NCBI RefSeq assembly: GCF_016741935.1
Contig: NZ_JAERRG010000003.1
Span: 62,001 to 126,000, forward strand
Reading direction: 5' to 3'
Source of the DNA: Streptomyces endocoffeicus
Lineage (GTDB): Bacteria > Actinomycetota > Actinomycetes > Streptomycetales > Streptomycetaceae
DNA: 64,000 bases
The notes under the pieces were generated by a model. That model was not told where the DNA came from and did no database searches. It saw nothing but the letters and a program-made list of their open reading frames with translations. Shown one piece after another: positions 36,801 to 43,647 of this stretch. Position numbers and translations under genes: made by a program. Position 1 is the stretch's first letter; every line of letters begins with the position of its first letter.

Positions 36801-39336
36801 CCGGGGCCCGGCGGTGTGCGACGCGTCGTCGGCCGTCGTCGTGGCACCGTGCCCACCGCCTGACACGACCGGCGGCGCGCAGGACCAGGCCGCCGGGTTG
36901 CTGCGGGTGGCGGACCGGGCGCTGCGGCTCGTGCGGGAGTGGCTCGCCGAACCGCACCTGTCCCGCTCCCGTCTCGTCCTCGTGACGTCCGGTGCCGACA
37001 CTTCGGCCGACGACGTTCCAGCCGACGGCGGTTTCCCCACGGACGGTGCCGCCGGCCGCGGGAGTGACGCCCAGTCCGGCGGGACAGCGTCCGTACCGTC
37101 GCACACACCGGTGTGGGGACTGGTCCGCTCGGCCCTGCGCGAGCACCCGGGCCGCTTCGCCCTGATCGACGTGGACGAACACCCCGACTCCTGGCGTGCC
37201 CTGCCCGCCCTGCTGGCCGCCTCGGTACCGGAGGCAGCCGTACGCCGGGGGACGGTGTACGTGCCGAAGCTGGTGCCACTGGCCGAGGCGGCACCGGAGC
37301 CGCGCAAGCGACGGCCGCTCGACCCGCGGGGCACAGTCCTGGTCACCGGCGGCACCGGTTCCCTGGGCGCGCTGGTGGCGCGGCACCTGGTCACCGCCCA
37401 CGGCGTCCGCCATCTGCTGCTCGCCGGCCGGCGCGGGCCGGACGCTCCGGGGGCCCGGGAACTCGTCGCGGAGCTGCGTGAGGCGGGCGCCCAGGTGACC
37501 CTTCACGCCTGTGACGTCGCGGACCGGACCGCGCTCGCCACCCTGCTCGACACGGTACCGGCCGCCCACCCGCTGACCGGCGTCGTGCACACCGCGGGGG
37601 TGCTGGACGACGGCGTCGTCACGGCGCTCACCACCGACCGTCTGAGGCGGGTGCTGCGCCCCAAAGCGGACGCCGCTCTCGCGCTGCACGAACTGACCCG
37701 CGGTCACGACTTGGCCGTGTTCGCGCTGTTCTCCTCGGTGGCGGGTACCTTCGGCTCCGCCGGCCAGGCCAACTACGCCGCGGCCAACTGCGTGCTGGAC
37801 GCCTTGGCACGACACCGCTCCCGGCTCGGACTGCCCGGTACGTCGATCGTCTGGGGCCCCTGGCGGCAGGACGACGGCATGATGGCGCACCTCGGCGACG
37901 CGGACCGGCAGCGGATGGCCCGTTCCGGGTTCGGCCCGCTCGGACCGGAAGAGGGTCTGGCCCTCTTCGACGCCGCCGTGGCCGGTGACGAACCCGTGGT
38001 GGTGGCGGCCCGCCTCGCCCCGGCCGCTCTCCACGGCGGCGAACCGGCGGCGAACCGGCTCCGAACCCCCGCCGCCGACGCGCGCGACAGGGGCGGGGAC
38101 CGACGCGGCCGGGCGTTGGCGGCCGCTTCCCCCGGCGAGCGGGGCGGGGTGCTGCTCACGAAGGTCCGGACCCTGGCGGCCCGCGTCCTGGGCCACGCGG
38201 AGGAGGTGAGCGAGATCGACGCGGACGTCCTGCTGGCGGACCTGGGGCTGGACTCCCTGGCCGCGGTCGATCTGCGCAATGAGCTCGCGGCGTGGACGGG
38301 GCTGACGCTGCCGTCCACGCTGCTGTTCGACTTTCCGACGCCGCGCGCGCTCGCCACCGAGCTGACGCGGCGGTATGCCGCCGGGGCACCTCCCGCGGGC
38401 GCCACGTCCGACGGCCCGGCACGGCCCGAGGCCGTCGGCCCTCCGGACTCCCCGGAGGGCGGTCCGGAGGCGGGCACTTCACCGGACTGGCCGCGGGCCG
38501 CCGACGCACCGCACGCCGGGGGAGCCCCGGACTCCCTGGGCGCGCTCTTCCGTGCCGCATGTTCCCGGGGACAGAGCTGGGACGGCATGGCGCTCCTCAC
38601 CATCGCCGCGCGCCTGCGCCCGGTCTTCGACGGGACCGGGGCGCCCGGGGCGGCGCACGAACCCGTCATGCTCGCGGTGGGCGGCACGGGGGCCCGGCTG
38701 GTCTGCTCCCCAGCGCTCAGCGCGGTGTCCGGACCGCAGGAGTACGCGCGCCTCGGTGCCGGGCTGCGCGGGCTGCGGCCGGTTTCCGCGGTGCGGCACC
38801 CGGGGTTCGAGCCCGGAGAGGCTCTGCCCGCCACCCTGGACGCGCTCGTCGCCGCCCAGGCCATCGCCGTCCGCGCGGCCGCGGCCGAAGGCCCTCTGGT
38901 ACTGCTGGGGCGGTCGGCCGGTGGCTGGGTGGCCCATGCCGTGGCCGAGCGTCTGGAGTCCGAGGGCGCGGCCCCGGCGGCCGTCGTCCTGGTGGACACC
39001 TATCCCCCCGGCCACGGCGACCGGGGGCAGGCGCTCTCCGCGATGACGTCGGACATGCTGCGCCGGGCGGCGGAATTCGCCTCTGCCAGCCCCGACCGGC
39101 TCACCGCCATGGCCGGATACTTCGAGCTCTTCAGCGGCTGGAAACCCGGGCCGCTCGCCTGTCCCACCCTGTACGTACGAGCCCGGGACCCACTGCCCGG
39201 CGCCGAACCCGCCCCGGACTGGAGCCTGCCGCACGCCGAGGTCACCGTGGACGGGGACCACTTCACCATGCTGGAGGAACACGCCCGCACCACCGCACTC
39301 GCCATCCACCAGTGGCTGGCCGCCGGCCCGGTCTGA
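30880..39336 (+). CDS. Self-contained modular type I polyketide synthase (AL-ACP-KS-AT-DH-KR-ACP-TE)
   Basis: A 2818-residue multienzyme. GTG at 30880 has AAGGAGG seven bases upstream. The loading part is an acyl-adenylating ligase ([11 protein letters not shown] from residue 181; [12 protein letters not shown]; catalytic lysine in SGKILRRD) and an ACP with Ser582 (GMDSL). The single extension module has KS (Cys814 in DTACSSS, His949, His988), AT (Ser1301 in GHSVGE; HAFH at 1401-1404, the malonyl-CoA signature), DH (His1633 in [11 protein letters not shown], Asp1827 in [10 protein letters not shown]), KR ([11 protein letters not shown] at 2242-2244, B-type; Tyr2299) and ACP (Ser2459), ending in a thioesterase (Ser2679 in GRSAGG, His2794). 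All key residues are present. One round would turn an activated carboxylic acid into its two-carbon-longer 2-enoic acid; iterative use cannot be excluded. No docking domains are evident. The ligase resembles the loading ligases of RapA/FkbB-type synthases; the starter acid is unknown. Confidence 0.93.
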   Translation: MRTHADIVRPLPELLGEHARRLGDKVCFQDRFRSLTYRELERRTARLAGHLAGLGLARGDRVAVLLGNRVETLESLLAITRASGVGVPLDPGSSEQELARLLDHSGARVLITDGACLTRRRTLSFRPGLTVVVAEGGDEDGAESSPSAAGGVPRYEELAGTEPRTPARDDLALDEVAWLLYTSGSSGAPKGVLSTQRNRLSPVATGYVGVLGLSERDRVLWPLPLHHAMSQVVCLLGVTAVGASAMLLPRFSVAGVLGELRRGDGSFTLLGGVPTTYSALLDAVRGEEGGEEGGKDGGMDGAGLGAPGLRGCVSGGAAAGPGFRESFEAVCRVPYLEHYGSTEAGPVTMAAPGEATASGACGRVLPGTRVRVGGGPDGRDTGEGELWVSGPGVMAGYHGRPEATAEVLRDGWFRTGDLVRIDASGELTVTGRASDLIIRGGVNIHPSEVEAVLRRLPGVADAAVAGRPHPVFGEVPVGYLVAGPGGGVLDRGRVLAACRAELSGFKVPVELFEVADIPRTVSGKILRRDLAGLPARALAAQAAGRPPEDLLTLVRSEVAAVLGGTPQAVEPSTALRDLGMDSLMATVLRERLSAVTGLPLSEAVAFDFPTAAALAAHLGERNAAGPAGAGPVNRGAARSDDDPVVIVGMACRYPGDVTSPEELWRLVADGRDAIGPFPTDRGWDTRALYDPDPGRPGRTYVREGGFLSGADRFDPGFFGISPREALAMDPQHRLLLEVAWEAFEYAGLVPATLRGSATGVYVGLMYSDYARRLTGTPEHVEGYLGLGNAGSVASGRIAYTFGLEGPALTVDTACSSSLVALHLAAQALRRGECGFALAGGATVMSGPSSFVEFSRQRALAPDGRCKAFGASADGTGWAEGAGMLLLSRLSEARRAGLPVLAVVRGSAVNQDGASNGLTAPHGPAQQRVIRQALTDAGLSPGDIDAVEAHGTGTRLGDVIEAEAFFATYGRHARQRPLRLGSVKSNIGHTQAAAGVAGVIKMVQAMRHGVLPRTLHADEPTPRVDWSPGRIALLTRAVEWPATNRRRRVGVSSFGISGTNAHVVLEEPPGDGEAAPPAAPPVAPPAVADAVADGGAAGGSAGPGAVREGATRPGRAAVAFPVSARSAPGLRAQARQLYDHVVAAPEASLVDLGYSLATTRAAFEHRAVVVARDRAGLLGSLRAVAEDDGGPGPHTGTSRHHGPPALLFTGQGSQRAGMGRELYESRDLHPAFARSLDECCALLDPLLPVPLRDVMFAGPGTETGELLRTTRFAQPALFALEMALFRQFEAWGVRPGPVAGHSVGEVTAAHVAGVLSLADACTLVAARGRLMDTLPAGGAMAAVAAGEDEVAAHLAETGCAVEIAAVNGPASVVVSGDEAAVREAAGYFRERGRSVTPLRVGHAFHSARMEPMLADFADVVRRLSFAAPRLPLLTAVAGRAATDEELCTPEFWVDQVRRPVRFADSVAHLGERGAAHYVELGPDGVLTGLVRDCLAASGRALADPDAAPADPDPDAGEAGGGERGPAPLVLPTLRGTRPEADALLDTLAALHAHGVPVDWRAVFAGRGGRRVALPTYAFQRRRYWLETAPGHPPVSPAAGPAHPFLRSYTRTADDDGSLLTAVLSVPDQPWLADHVVAGEILLPGTAFVDMALHAGELAGAAVLDELVLTAPLPLPSDGAVALQVKVAGADDAGRRAVFFHSRPHTEAGDEPWLRNAVGTLSPARPPADPADREAAAAGTGGVHRPHASWPPAEAVPLHAPPRADGPGTGPYERLAADGLRYGPAFRGMRAAWRHGEELYADVALPEAARAPRPEADGPQFVLHPALLDAALHALALDGLVRDGSGAVGPAAGGLSLPFAFGGVRVHTTGVRRVRVRVAPGPDGQTGVELTDETGAPVATVRSLTLRPLPRTGSATADAVTGALPGAVTGALHRMDWVPLSEPPAPVATPRWGVLGTAGTRLVDALAPPGSGVPVYRGPAVCDASSAVVVAPCPPPDTTGGAQDQAAGLLRVADRALRLVREWLAEPHLSRSRLVLVTSGADTSADDVPADGGFPTDGAAGRGSDAQSGGTASVPSHTPVWGLVRSALREHPGRFALIDVDEHPDSWRALPALLAASVPEAAVRRGTVYVPKLVPLAEAAPEPRKRRPLDPRGTVLVTGGTGSLGALVARHLVTAHGVRHLLLAGRRGPDAPGARELVAELREAGAQVTLHACDVADRTALATLLDTVPAAHPLTGVVHTAGVLDDGVVTALTTDRLRRVLRPKADAALALHELTRGHDLAVFALFSSVAGTFGSAGQANYAAANCVLDALARHRSRLGLPGTSIVWGPWRQDDGMMAHLGDADRQRMARSGFGPLGPEEGLALFDAAVAGDEPVVVAARLAPAALHGGEPAANRLRTPAADARDRGGDRRGRALAAASPGERGGVLLTKVRTLAARVLGHAEEVSEIDADVLLADLGLDSLAAVDLRNELAAWTGLTLPSTLLFDFPTPRALATELTRRYAAGAPPAGATSDGPARPEAVGPPDSPEGGPEAGTSPDWPRAADAPHAGGAPDSLGALFRAACSRGQSWDGMALLTIAARLRPVFDGTGAPGAAHEPVMLAVGGTGARLVCSPALSAVSGPQEYARLGAGLRGLRPVSAVRHPGFEPGEALPATLDALVAAQAIAVRAAAAEGPLVLLGRSAGGWVAHAVAERLESEGAAPAAVVLVDTYPPGHGDRGQALSAMTSDMLRRAAEFASASPDRLTAMAGYFELFSGWKPGPLACPTLYVRARDPLPGAEPAPDWSLPHAEVTVDGDHFTMLEEHARTTALAIHQWLAAGPV

Positions 39337-39356
39337 GGACGTCCTGGGGGACGAGG

Positions 39357-39824
39357 TCAGGGAGCCCCGTGCGTGGGCAGAATGCCGTCGAGATCCCCTG
39401 CGGGCAGAACCTTGGCCGAGTTGTGTTCGCGGACGATCCGCCAGCCGTCCGGCGTTCGGCGCCAGACCAGCGAGGTCGTGGTGCGAATGTCCGTGGTGGC
39501 GTCGGGCCTGGTGATCCGCGCTACGAAGGTCAGGGTGGACGCGGCCAGATCGTGGTCGGCGATGACGTGCGGGCCGTCGTCGACGGCATGATGCGCGGAA
39601 ATCATCTTGTGGAAGCTGGGCTCCCAGATCGAGCCGTATTCGGTGGCTGTCGTCGCCACCCGCTGCTCGGGGTCGAAGTCGTCGTAGAGCCGGACGTCCG
39701 GCGAGCCGAAATCGTAGAACTCGCCGAAGGTGCGCTGGAAGTCGAACGGTGTGTCTCCCTCGTCGCGCTCCCAGCCGAACACCCACCGGGTGTGCAGGTC
39801 CGCGATCAACTGTTCATCGTTCAT
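39357..39824 (-). CDS. SnoaL/NTF2-like protein
   Basis: A 155-residue cytoplasmic protein with the cone-like NTF2/SnoaL fold pattern: N-terminal helix NDEQLIADLHTRWVFGWERD, then strands ending TTSLVWRRTPDGWRIVREHN. Members include polyketide cyclases, ketosteroid-isomerase-like enzymes and many proteins of unknown role. It is convergent with the polyketide synthase, 20 bp away. A role on the polyketide product is possible, but the opposite orientation and lack of a distinctive active site make this only a suggestion. Confidence 0.75.
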   Translation of the reverse strand: MNDEQLIADLHTRWVFGWERDEGDTPFDFQRTFGEFYDFGSPDVRLYDDFDPEQRVATTATEYGSIWEPSFHKMISAHHAVDDGPHVIADHDLAASTLTFVARITRPDATTDIRTTTSLVWRRTPDGWRIVREHNSAKVLPAGDLDGILPTHGAP

Positions 39825-39930
39825 GACTCGACGCTAAGGGCGCGGGCGGGGTTGAGGGAGGGCCCGTCGCACCCACCCACCCGTGGGACAGACTCTGCGC
39901 CGCGGCCTCAGCCACACGTAGGCTCACCCC

Positions 39931-40680
39931 ATGTCCTTGGTGACCGTAATGTCGGCTTCTTCAGTGTCTGCGGGGATTGCTGTCGCGACGCGATGCCTGG
40001 ACCTCGCCGGCGTCTTCTCATGCGCGGTGCTGGGCGGTGCTGTGGCCCGTACGGCCGGCTTGGACCTGTTCGGGTTCCTGGTGGTCGGCATCGTCTCCGG
40101 TCTGGGCGGAGGCATGATGCGGGACGTGCTGTTGCAGCACGGCACACCGGTCGCTCTGACCGACTACGCCTACCTGCTGACCTCCTTCGCCGGTACCGTG
40201 ATCGCTTTCCTCATCTCGGTCAGTGAACAGCACTGGAGCCGCCTGTTCACCGTGCTCGACGCCGCGGTGATCGGATTCTGGGCGGTGGCGGGCGCGAACA
40301 AGACCCTGGCGGTCGGCCTGGGCTGGCTTCCGGCCGTCCTGCTGGGCGTCCTTACCGCCGTCGGCGGCGGCGCCCTGCGCGACGTCATCCTCGGCCGGAC
40401 GCCCGCCGTGTTCGGCGGCAACGGCCTTTACGCCACCGTCGCCTTGGCCGTCGCCGCGGTCACAGTGCTCTGCTCGTACCTCGGCATCCCCCGGATCGGC
40501 ATGGGCCTGGGCATCGCCATCGCCTTGGTCTTCCGGCTCACCGCCGTGCACTACGGCTGGAACCTGCCCAGCGGCCTGGGCTGGCGGCCTCACTCCAAAC
40601 TGGCCTCGCTGACGCGACGCCGCTTCCGTTCTGACCCCCGCCGCGGGGGAAAGTCCCGCTCGCGCAAGGAGTCTTCATGA
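39931..40680 (+). CDS. TRIC-like cation channel family protein (UPF0126)
   Basis: A 249-residue membrane protein with seven predicted helices built from two repeats. Each repeat ends in the glycine-rich signature, first GLGGGMMRDVLLQHGTPVAL and then AVGGGALRDVILGRTPAVF. Family members form trimeric intracellular-cation-type channels. The last 35 residues are a basic cytoplasmic tail (RRRFRSDPRRGGKSRSRK). ATG at 39931 is used; ATG at 39949 is an alternative. The stop overlaps the start of the M20 peptidase gene, so the two are co-translated. Confidence 0.87.
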   Translation: MSLVTVMSASSVSAGIAVATRCLDLAGVFSCAVLGGAVARTAGLDLFGFLVVGIVSGLGGGMMRDVLLQHGTPVALTDYAYLLTSFAGTVIAFLISVSEQHWSRLFTVLDAAVIGFWAVAGANKTLAVGLGWLPAVLLGVLTAVGGGALRDVILGRTPAVFGGNGLYATVALAVAAVTVLCSYLGIPRIGMGLGIAIALVFRLTAVHYGWNLPSGLGWRPHSKLASLTRRRFRSDPRRGGKSRSRKESS

Positions 40681-41933
40681 CCGACCCTGCCCACCCTGTG
40701 CTGGCCGGCCTCCACGGCATCCGCTCCGACCTCGAGAGCCTCTACGAGGACCTGCACAGACACCCCGAACTCGGCCTGCGGGAGCACCGCACGGCAAAGA
40801 GGGCCTCCGACGCCTTGCGGGGCTGCGGCTACGAGGTCACTGACGGCATCGGCGGTACCGGCCTGATCGGGATTCTGGCCAACGGCGAGGGCCCGATCGT
40901 CATGGCCCGCGCCGATATGGACGCCCTCCCGGTCCGCGAGGAGACTGGCCTGCCCTATGCCTCGACCGCCACCGTGACCGGCGACGGCGGCACCGAGCAG
41001 CCAGTGGCACACGCCTGCGGTCACGATATGCACGTGAGCTGTCTGATCGGCTGCGCACGGCTGATGGCCCAGGCCAAGGGTGCCTGGCGAGGCACCTTCG
41101 TGGCGCTCTTCCAGCCCTCGGAGGAGAACGGCGAGGGCGCCGACACCATGATCAAAGACGGTCTGACGTCCAAGTCGCCCCGACCCGATGTGGTACTCGC
41201 CCAACACGTCCTGCCCTATCCGGCGGGCTACGTCGGCACCCGCTCCGGATCGTTCCTGTCGGCCGCCGACAGCCTGCGCATCACCGTCCACGGCCGGGGC
41301 GCGCACGGCTCCACGCCGCAGGCCGCGGTGGACCCCGTGGTGATGGCGGCGATGATCGTCGTGCGCCTGCAGACCATCGTCTCCCGGGAGCTGGCCGCCA
41401 CCACCCCCGCCGTCGTCTCCGTGGGCAGCATCCACGCGGGCACCGGCCCCAACGTCATCCCGGACAGCGCCGTCATCCAGCTCAACGTTCGCACCTACGA
41501 CCACGCCTCGCGCACCCAGGTCCTGCACGCGATCGAGCGGATCGTCAAGGCCGAGTGCGAGGCGTCCCGGTCGCCGAAGGCGCCCGAGATCGAGAAAACC
41601 GCCACCTTCCCGCCCACAGTCAACGACGAGACCGCGACCCGGCGCGTCGCCGAGGCGTTCGCCACCCACTTCGGCGACGAAGCGCACGCCATCGACCTGC
41701 AGACCGCCAGCGAGGACATGAGCGAAATCCCCAAAGCGTTCGGTGCGCCCTTTACCTACTGGGGCATCGGTGGCATTGATCCCGACCTGTACGCTCAGGC
41801 CGCCGAAAACGGCACCATCGCCCAGGACGTTCCGGTCAACCACAGCCCCACCTTCGCTCCCGTCATCCAGCCGACCCTGGACACCGGCGTCAGCGCCCTG
41901 ACCGTCGCGGCGCTCGCCTGGCTCGGCACGTGA
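40677..41933 (+). CDS. M20-family amidohydrolase/metallopeptidase
   Basis: A 418-residue zinc enzyme of the hippurate hydrolase/aminoacylase-like M20D group. Metal ligands and catalytic residues are visible in HRHPELGLREH, MARADMDALPVREETGLPYAS, HACGHDMHV (His-Asp bridge) and FQPSEENGEGA. The dimerisation (lid) domain includes GRGAHGSTPQ and GTGPNVIPD. It would cleave an amide bond of an N-acyl amino acid or related amide in the cytoplasm. It overlaps the TRIC-like gene by 4 bp and converges on the CGNR gene 8 bp away. The exact substrate is unknown. Confidence 0.9.
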   Translation: MTDPAHPVLAGLHGIRSDLESLYEDLHRHPELGLREHRTAKRASDALRGCGYEVTDGIGGTGLIGILANGEGPIVMARADMDALPVREETGLPYASTATVTGDGGTEQPVAHACGHDMHVSCLIGCARLMAQAKGAWRGTFVALFQPSEENGEGADTMIKDGLTSKSPRPDVVLAQHVLPYPAGYVGTRSGSFLSAADSLRITVHGRGAHGSTPQAAVDPVVMAAMIVVRLQTIVSRELAATTPAVVSVGSIHAGTGPNVIPDSAVIQLNVRTYDHASRTQVLHAIERIVKAECEASRSPKAPEIEKTATFPPTVNDETATRRVAEAFATHFGDEAHAIDLQTASEDMSEIPKAFGAPFTYWGIGGIDPDLYAQAAENGTIAQDVPVNHSPTFAPVIQPTLDTGVSALTVAALAWLGT

Positions 41934-41941
41934 CATCGGAG

Positions 41942-42469
41942 TCAGCTCGGATCGCTCGGGGGGACCGTCTCGCCGGTACGTCGCCTTCGGGCGTGGGTGC
42001 GGGCCTTCATCCGGTTGCCGCAGGCGGCCATGGAGCACCAGCGTGCCGTGCCGGGGCGGCTGTGGTCGACGAGGAACAGGTTGCATTCCTCGTTCGCACA
42101 TGGCCGCAGCCGTCCCGGTAGTCCTTCGCGGACCGTCGACCACGCGAGGACGACGCGGACGGCCAGTTCTTGATCGTTCGCGGCTTCGAGCCGCCACTGA
42201 AGGCCCTCGCTCGTGGCCGTGGGGCACAGCCGGGCATGCCCGAGGGCGGCGTTGAGGGCGTCCACATCGGTGGAGTCCCCGCGGATCAGCCGGTGCAGAG
42301 CGCCGCGCACCTCTCGCACCGCTTCGCGCTCGGCCGTCGTTCCGCACCCTCCCAGCCCGCGGAGCCAGCGCGACGCCTCCGCCGCCGGTTCCAGCGCGTC
42401 CGTGGGCTTGCCGTCGATCACCGGAGCACTGTTGAGCACCGCGAGCAGCAGCTCCTCGCCCTCGACCAT
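41942..42469 (-). CDS. CGNR zinc-finger (ABATE-domain) regulator
   Basis: A protein of 175 residues if started at ATG 42469, where AAGGAG lies six bases upstream and the N-terminus (GEELLLAVLNSAPVIDG) aligns with the usual start of this family. ATGs at 42514 and 42517 would add 15 or 16 residues without a ribosome-binding site. The C-terminal zinc finger reads RPCANEECNLFLVDHS, then RWCSMAACGNRMKART with the name-giving CGNR. These proteins are stress-type transcription regulators. It is divergent from the alpha/beta hydrolase at 42555, with a strong 28-bp palindrome between them that it probably binds. Confidence 0.88.
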   Translation of the reverse strand: MVEGEELLLAVLNSAPVIDGKPTDALEPAAEASRWLRGLGGCGTTAEREAVREVRGALHRLIRGDSTDVDALNAALGHARLCPTATSEGLQWRLEAANDQELAVRVVLAWSTVREGLPGRLRPCANEECNLFLVDHSRPGTARWCSMAACGNRMKARTHARRRRTGETVPPSDPS

Positions 42470-42521
42470 CCCCTGCTCCTTCTTGACAAACACCTTCAGG
42501 GCACGAACACTCATCATAGCC

Positions 42522-42549
42522 TAACCAGTTAAATCTGTTTAAGGGGTTA
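42522..42549. promoter_or_regulatory. 28-bp palindrome in the CGNR/hydrolase divergent promoter
   Basis: The arms TAACCAGTTAAA and TTTAAGGGGTTA surround TCTG and match at 10 of 12 pairs. The element is strikingly AT-rich for this genome. It ends 5 bp before the hydrolase ATG at 42555, so binding would block that gene, and it lies 53 bp from the CGNR start at 42469. Confidence 0.8.
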
Positions 42550-42554
42550 CTGCC

Positions 42555-43436
42555 ATGGTCGCTGTTCATCACCGCACTGTTGAGGTCGACGGGCTGACGG
42601 TCTTCTACCGGGAGGCGGGTCCGGCCCACGCTCCCGTGCTGTTGCTGCTGCACGGGTACCCGACCAGCTCGCATATGTTCCGCCATCTCATCCCGGCCCT
42701 GGCCGGCCCCTACCGGGTGATCGCGCCCGACCACATCGGTTTCGGGAGGTCGTCGGCGCCGGGCGTCGAACAGTTCCCCTACACCTTTGACGCGCTCGCC
42801 GAGGTCACCCGCCACTTGCTGGCGACGATCGGCGTGGACCGCTACGCGCTCTACGTCCAGGACTACGGGGCGCCCATCGGCTGGCGGCTCGCACTGGCGG
42901 ATCCGGACGCCGTGGCCGCGGTCGTCTCCCAGAACGGCAATGCCTACGAGGAAGGCTTCGTCCCCGAATTCTGGGCGCCGATCTGGGCCTACGGAGCCGA
43001 TCGCGGCGCTGAGCACGAGGCGCGGCTGCGGCCCGCCCTCGGGCGCGAGGCCATCGAGTGGCAGTACACCCACGGGGTGGCCGACCGCACCCTGGTCGAC
43101 CCCGACGCCTGGGAGCACGACCTGGCCCTGCTGGCCCGTCCGGGAGTGGACCGCGCGCAGCTCGCCCTGTTCGGCGACTACGCCACCAACCGTGCCCTGT
43201 ACCCGGCCGTGCACGAGTGGCTGCGCTCCCGCGGCGTTCCGGTGCTCGCGGTCTGGGGCCGTAACGACGAGATCTTCGCTCCCGCGGGTGCGGAGGCCTT
43301 CCGCCGCGACGCGTCCGATGCCGAGATCCTTCTCCTTGACGGCGGGCATTTCCTGCTGGAGACGCATCTCGACGACGTCGCACAGGCGGTCCTCGCCTTC
43401 CGTGAGCGGGCGTTCGGCCTTTCGACGGCTGGGTGA
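42555..43436 (+). CDS. Alpha/beta hydrolase with aspartate nucleophile (haloalkane dehalogenase/epoxide hydrolase-like)
   Basis: A 293-residue hydrolase. The oxyanion motif HGYPTSSHMFRHLIPAL and strand VIAPDHIGFGRSS are followed by the nucleophile elbow VQDYGAPIGW, where the nucleophile position is aspartate rather than serine, as in haloalkane dehalogenases and epoxide hydrolases. The acid is probably in VWGRNDEIF and the catalytic histidine in DGGHFLLETH. Its start lies 5 bp from a strong palindrome shared with a divergent CGNR regulator, so it is likely repressed until an inducer is present. The true substrate, halide, epoxide or ester, is not decided by the sequence. Confidence 0.87.
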   Translation: MVAVHHRTVEVDGLTVFYREAGPAHAPVLLLLHGYPTSSHMFRHLIPALAGPYRVIAPDHIGFGRSSAPGVEQFPYTFDALAEVTRHLLATIGVDRYALYVQDYGAPIGWRLALADPDAVAAVVSQNGNAYEEGFVPEFWAPIWAYGADRGAEHEARLRPALGREAIEWQYTHGVADRTLVDPDAWEHDLALLARPGVDRAQLALFGDYATNRALYPAVHEWLRSRGVPVLAVWGRNDEIFAPAGAEAFRRDASDAEILLLDGGHFLLETHLDDVAQAVLAFRERAFGLSTAG

Positions 43437-43647
43437 TCAAGCCGCGTCGCGAGGTGTCCGCGGCGGTGCCGGGCGATGCGAGAGCGGTGCGGGGGCGGTG
43501 GGCGGCGTGCCGGACCGGGCCTCCAAGGGGGCGCGCGGCGCACAGCGGGGGCGCTCGAGGTGTTCTCCAGCAGGTGTGTGACTGCCCGGTGGTTCACTTG
43601 GCTCAGGCGTGCCCACGGGGGCACAGGTCAAGGGGGGTACACCGGAT

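Noticed and set aside
40590..43367. Minus-strand frame of about 925 codons across the M20, CGNR and hydrolase genes
   Set aside because: It is opposite three well-supported genes and has shadow-type amino acid composition.
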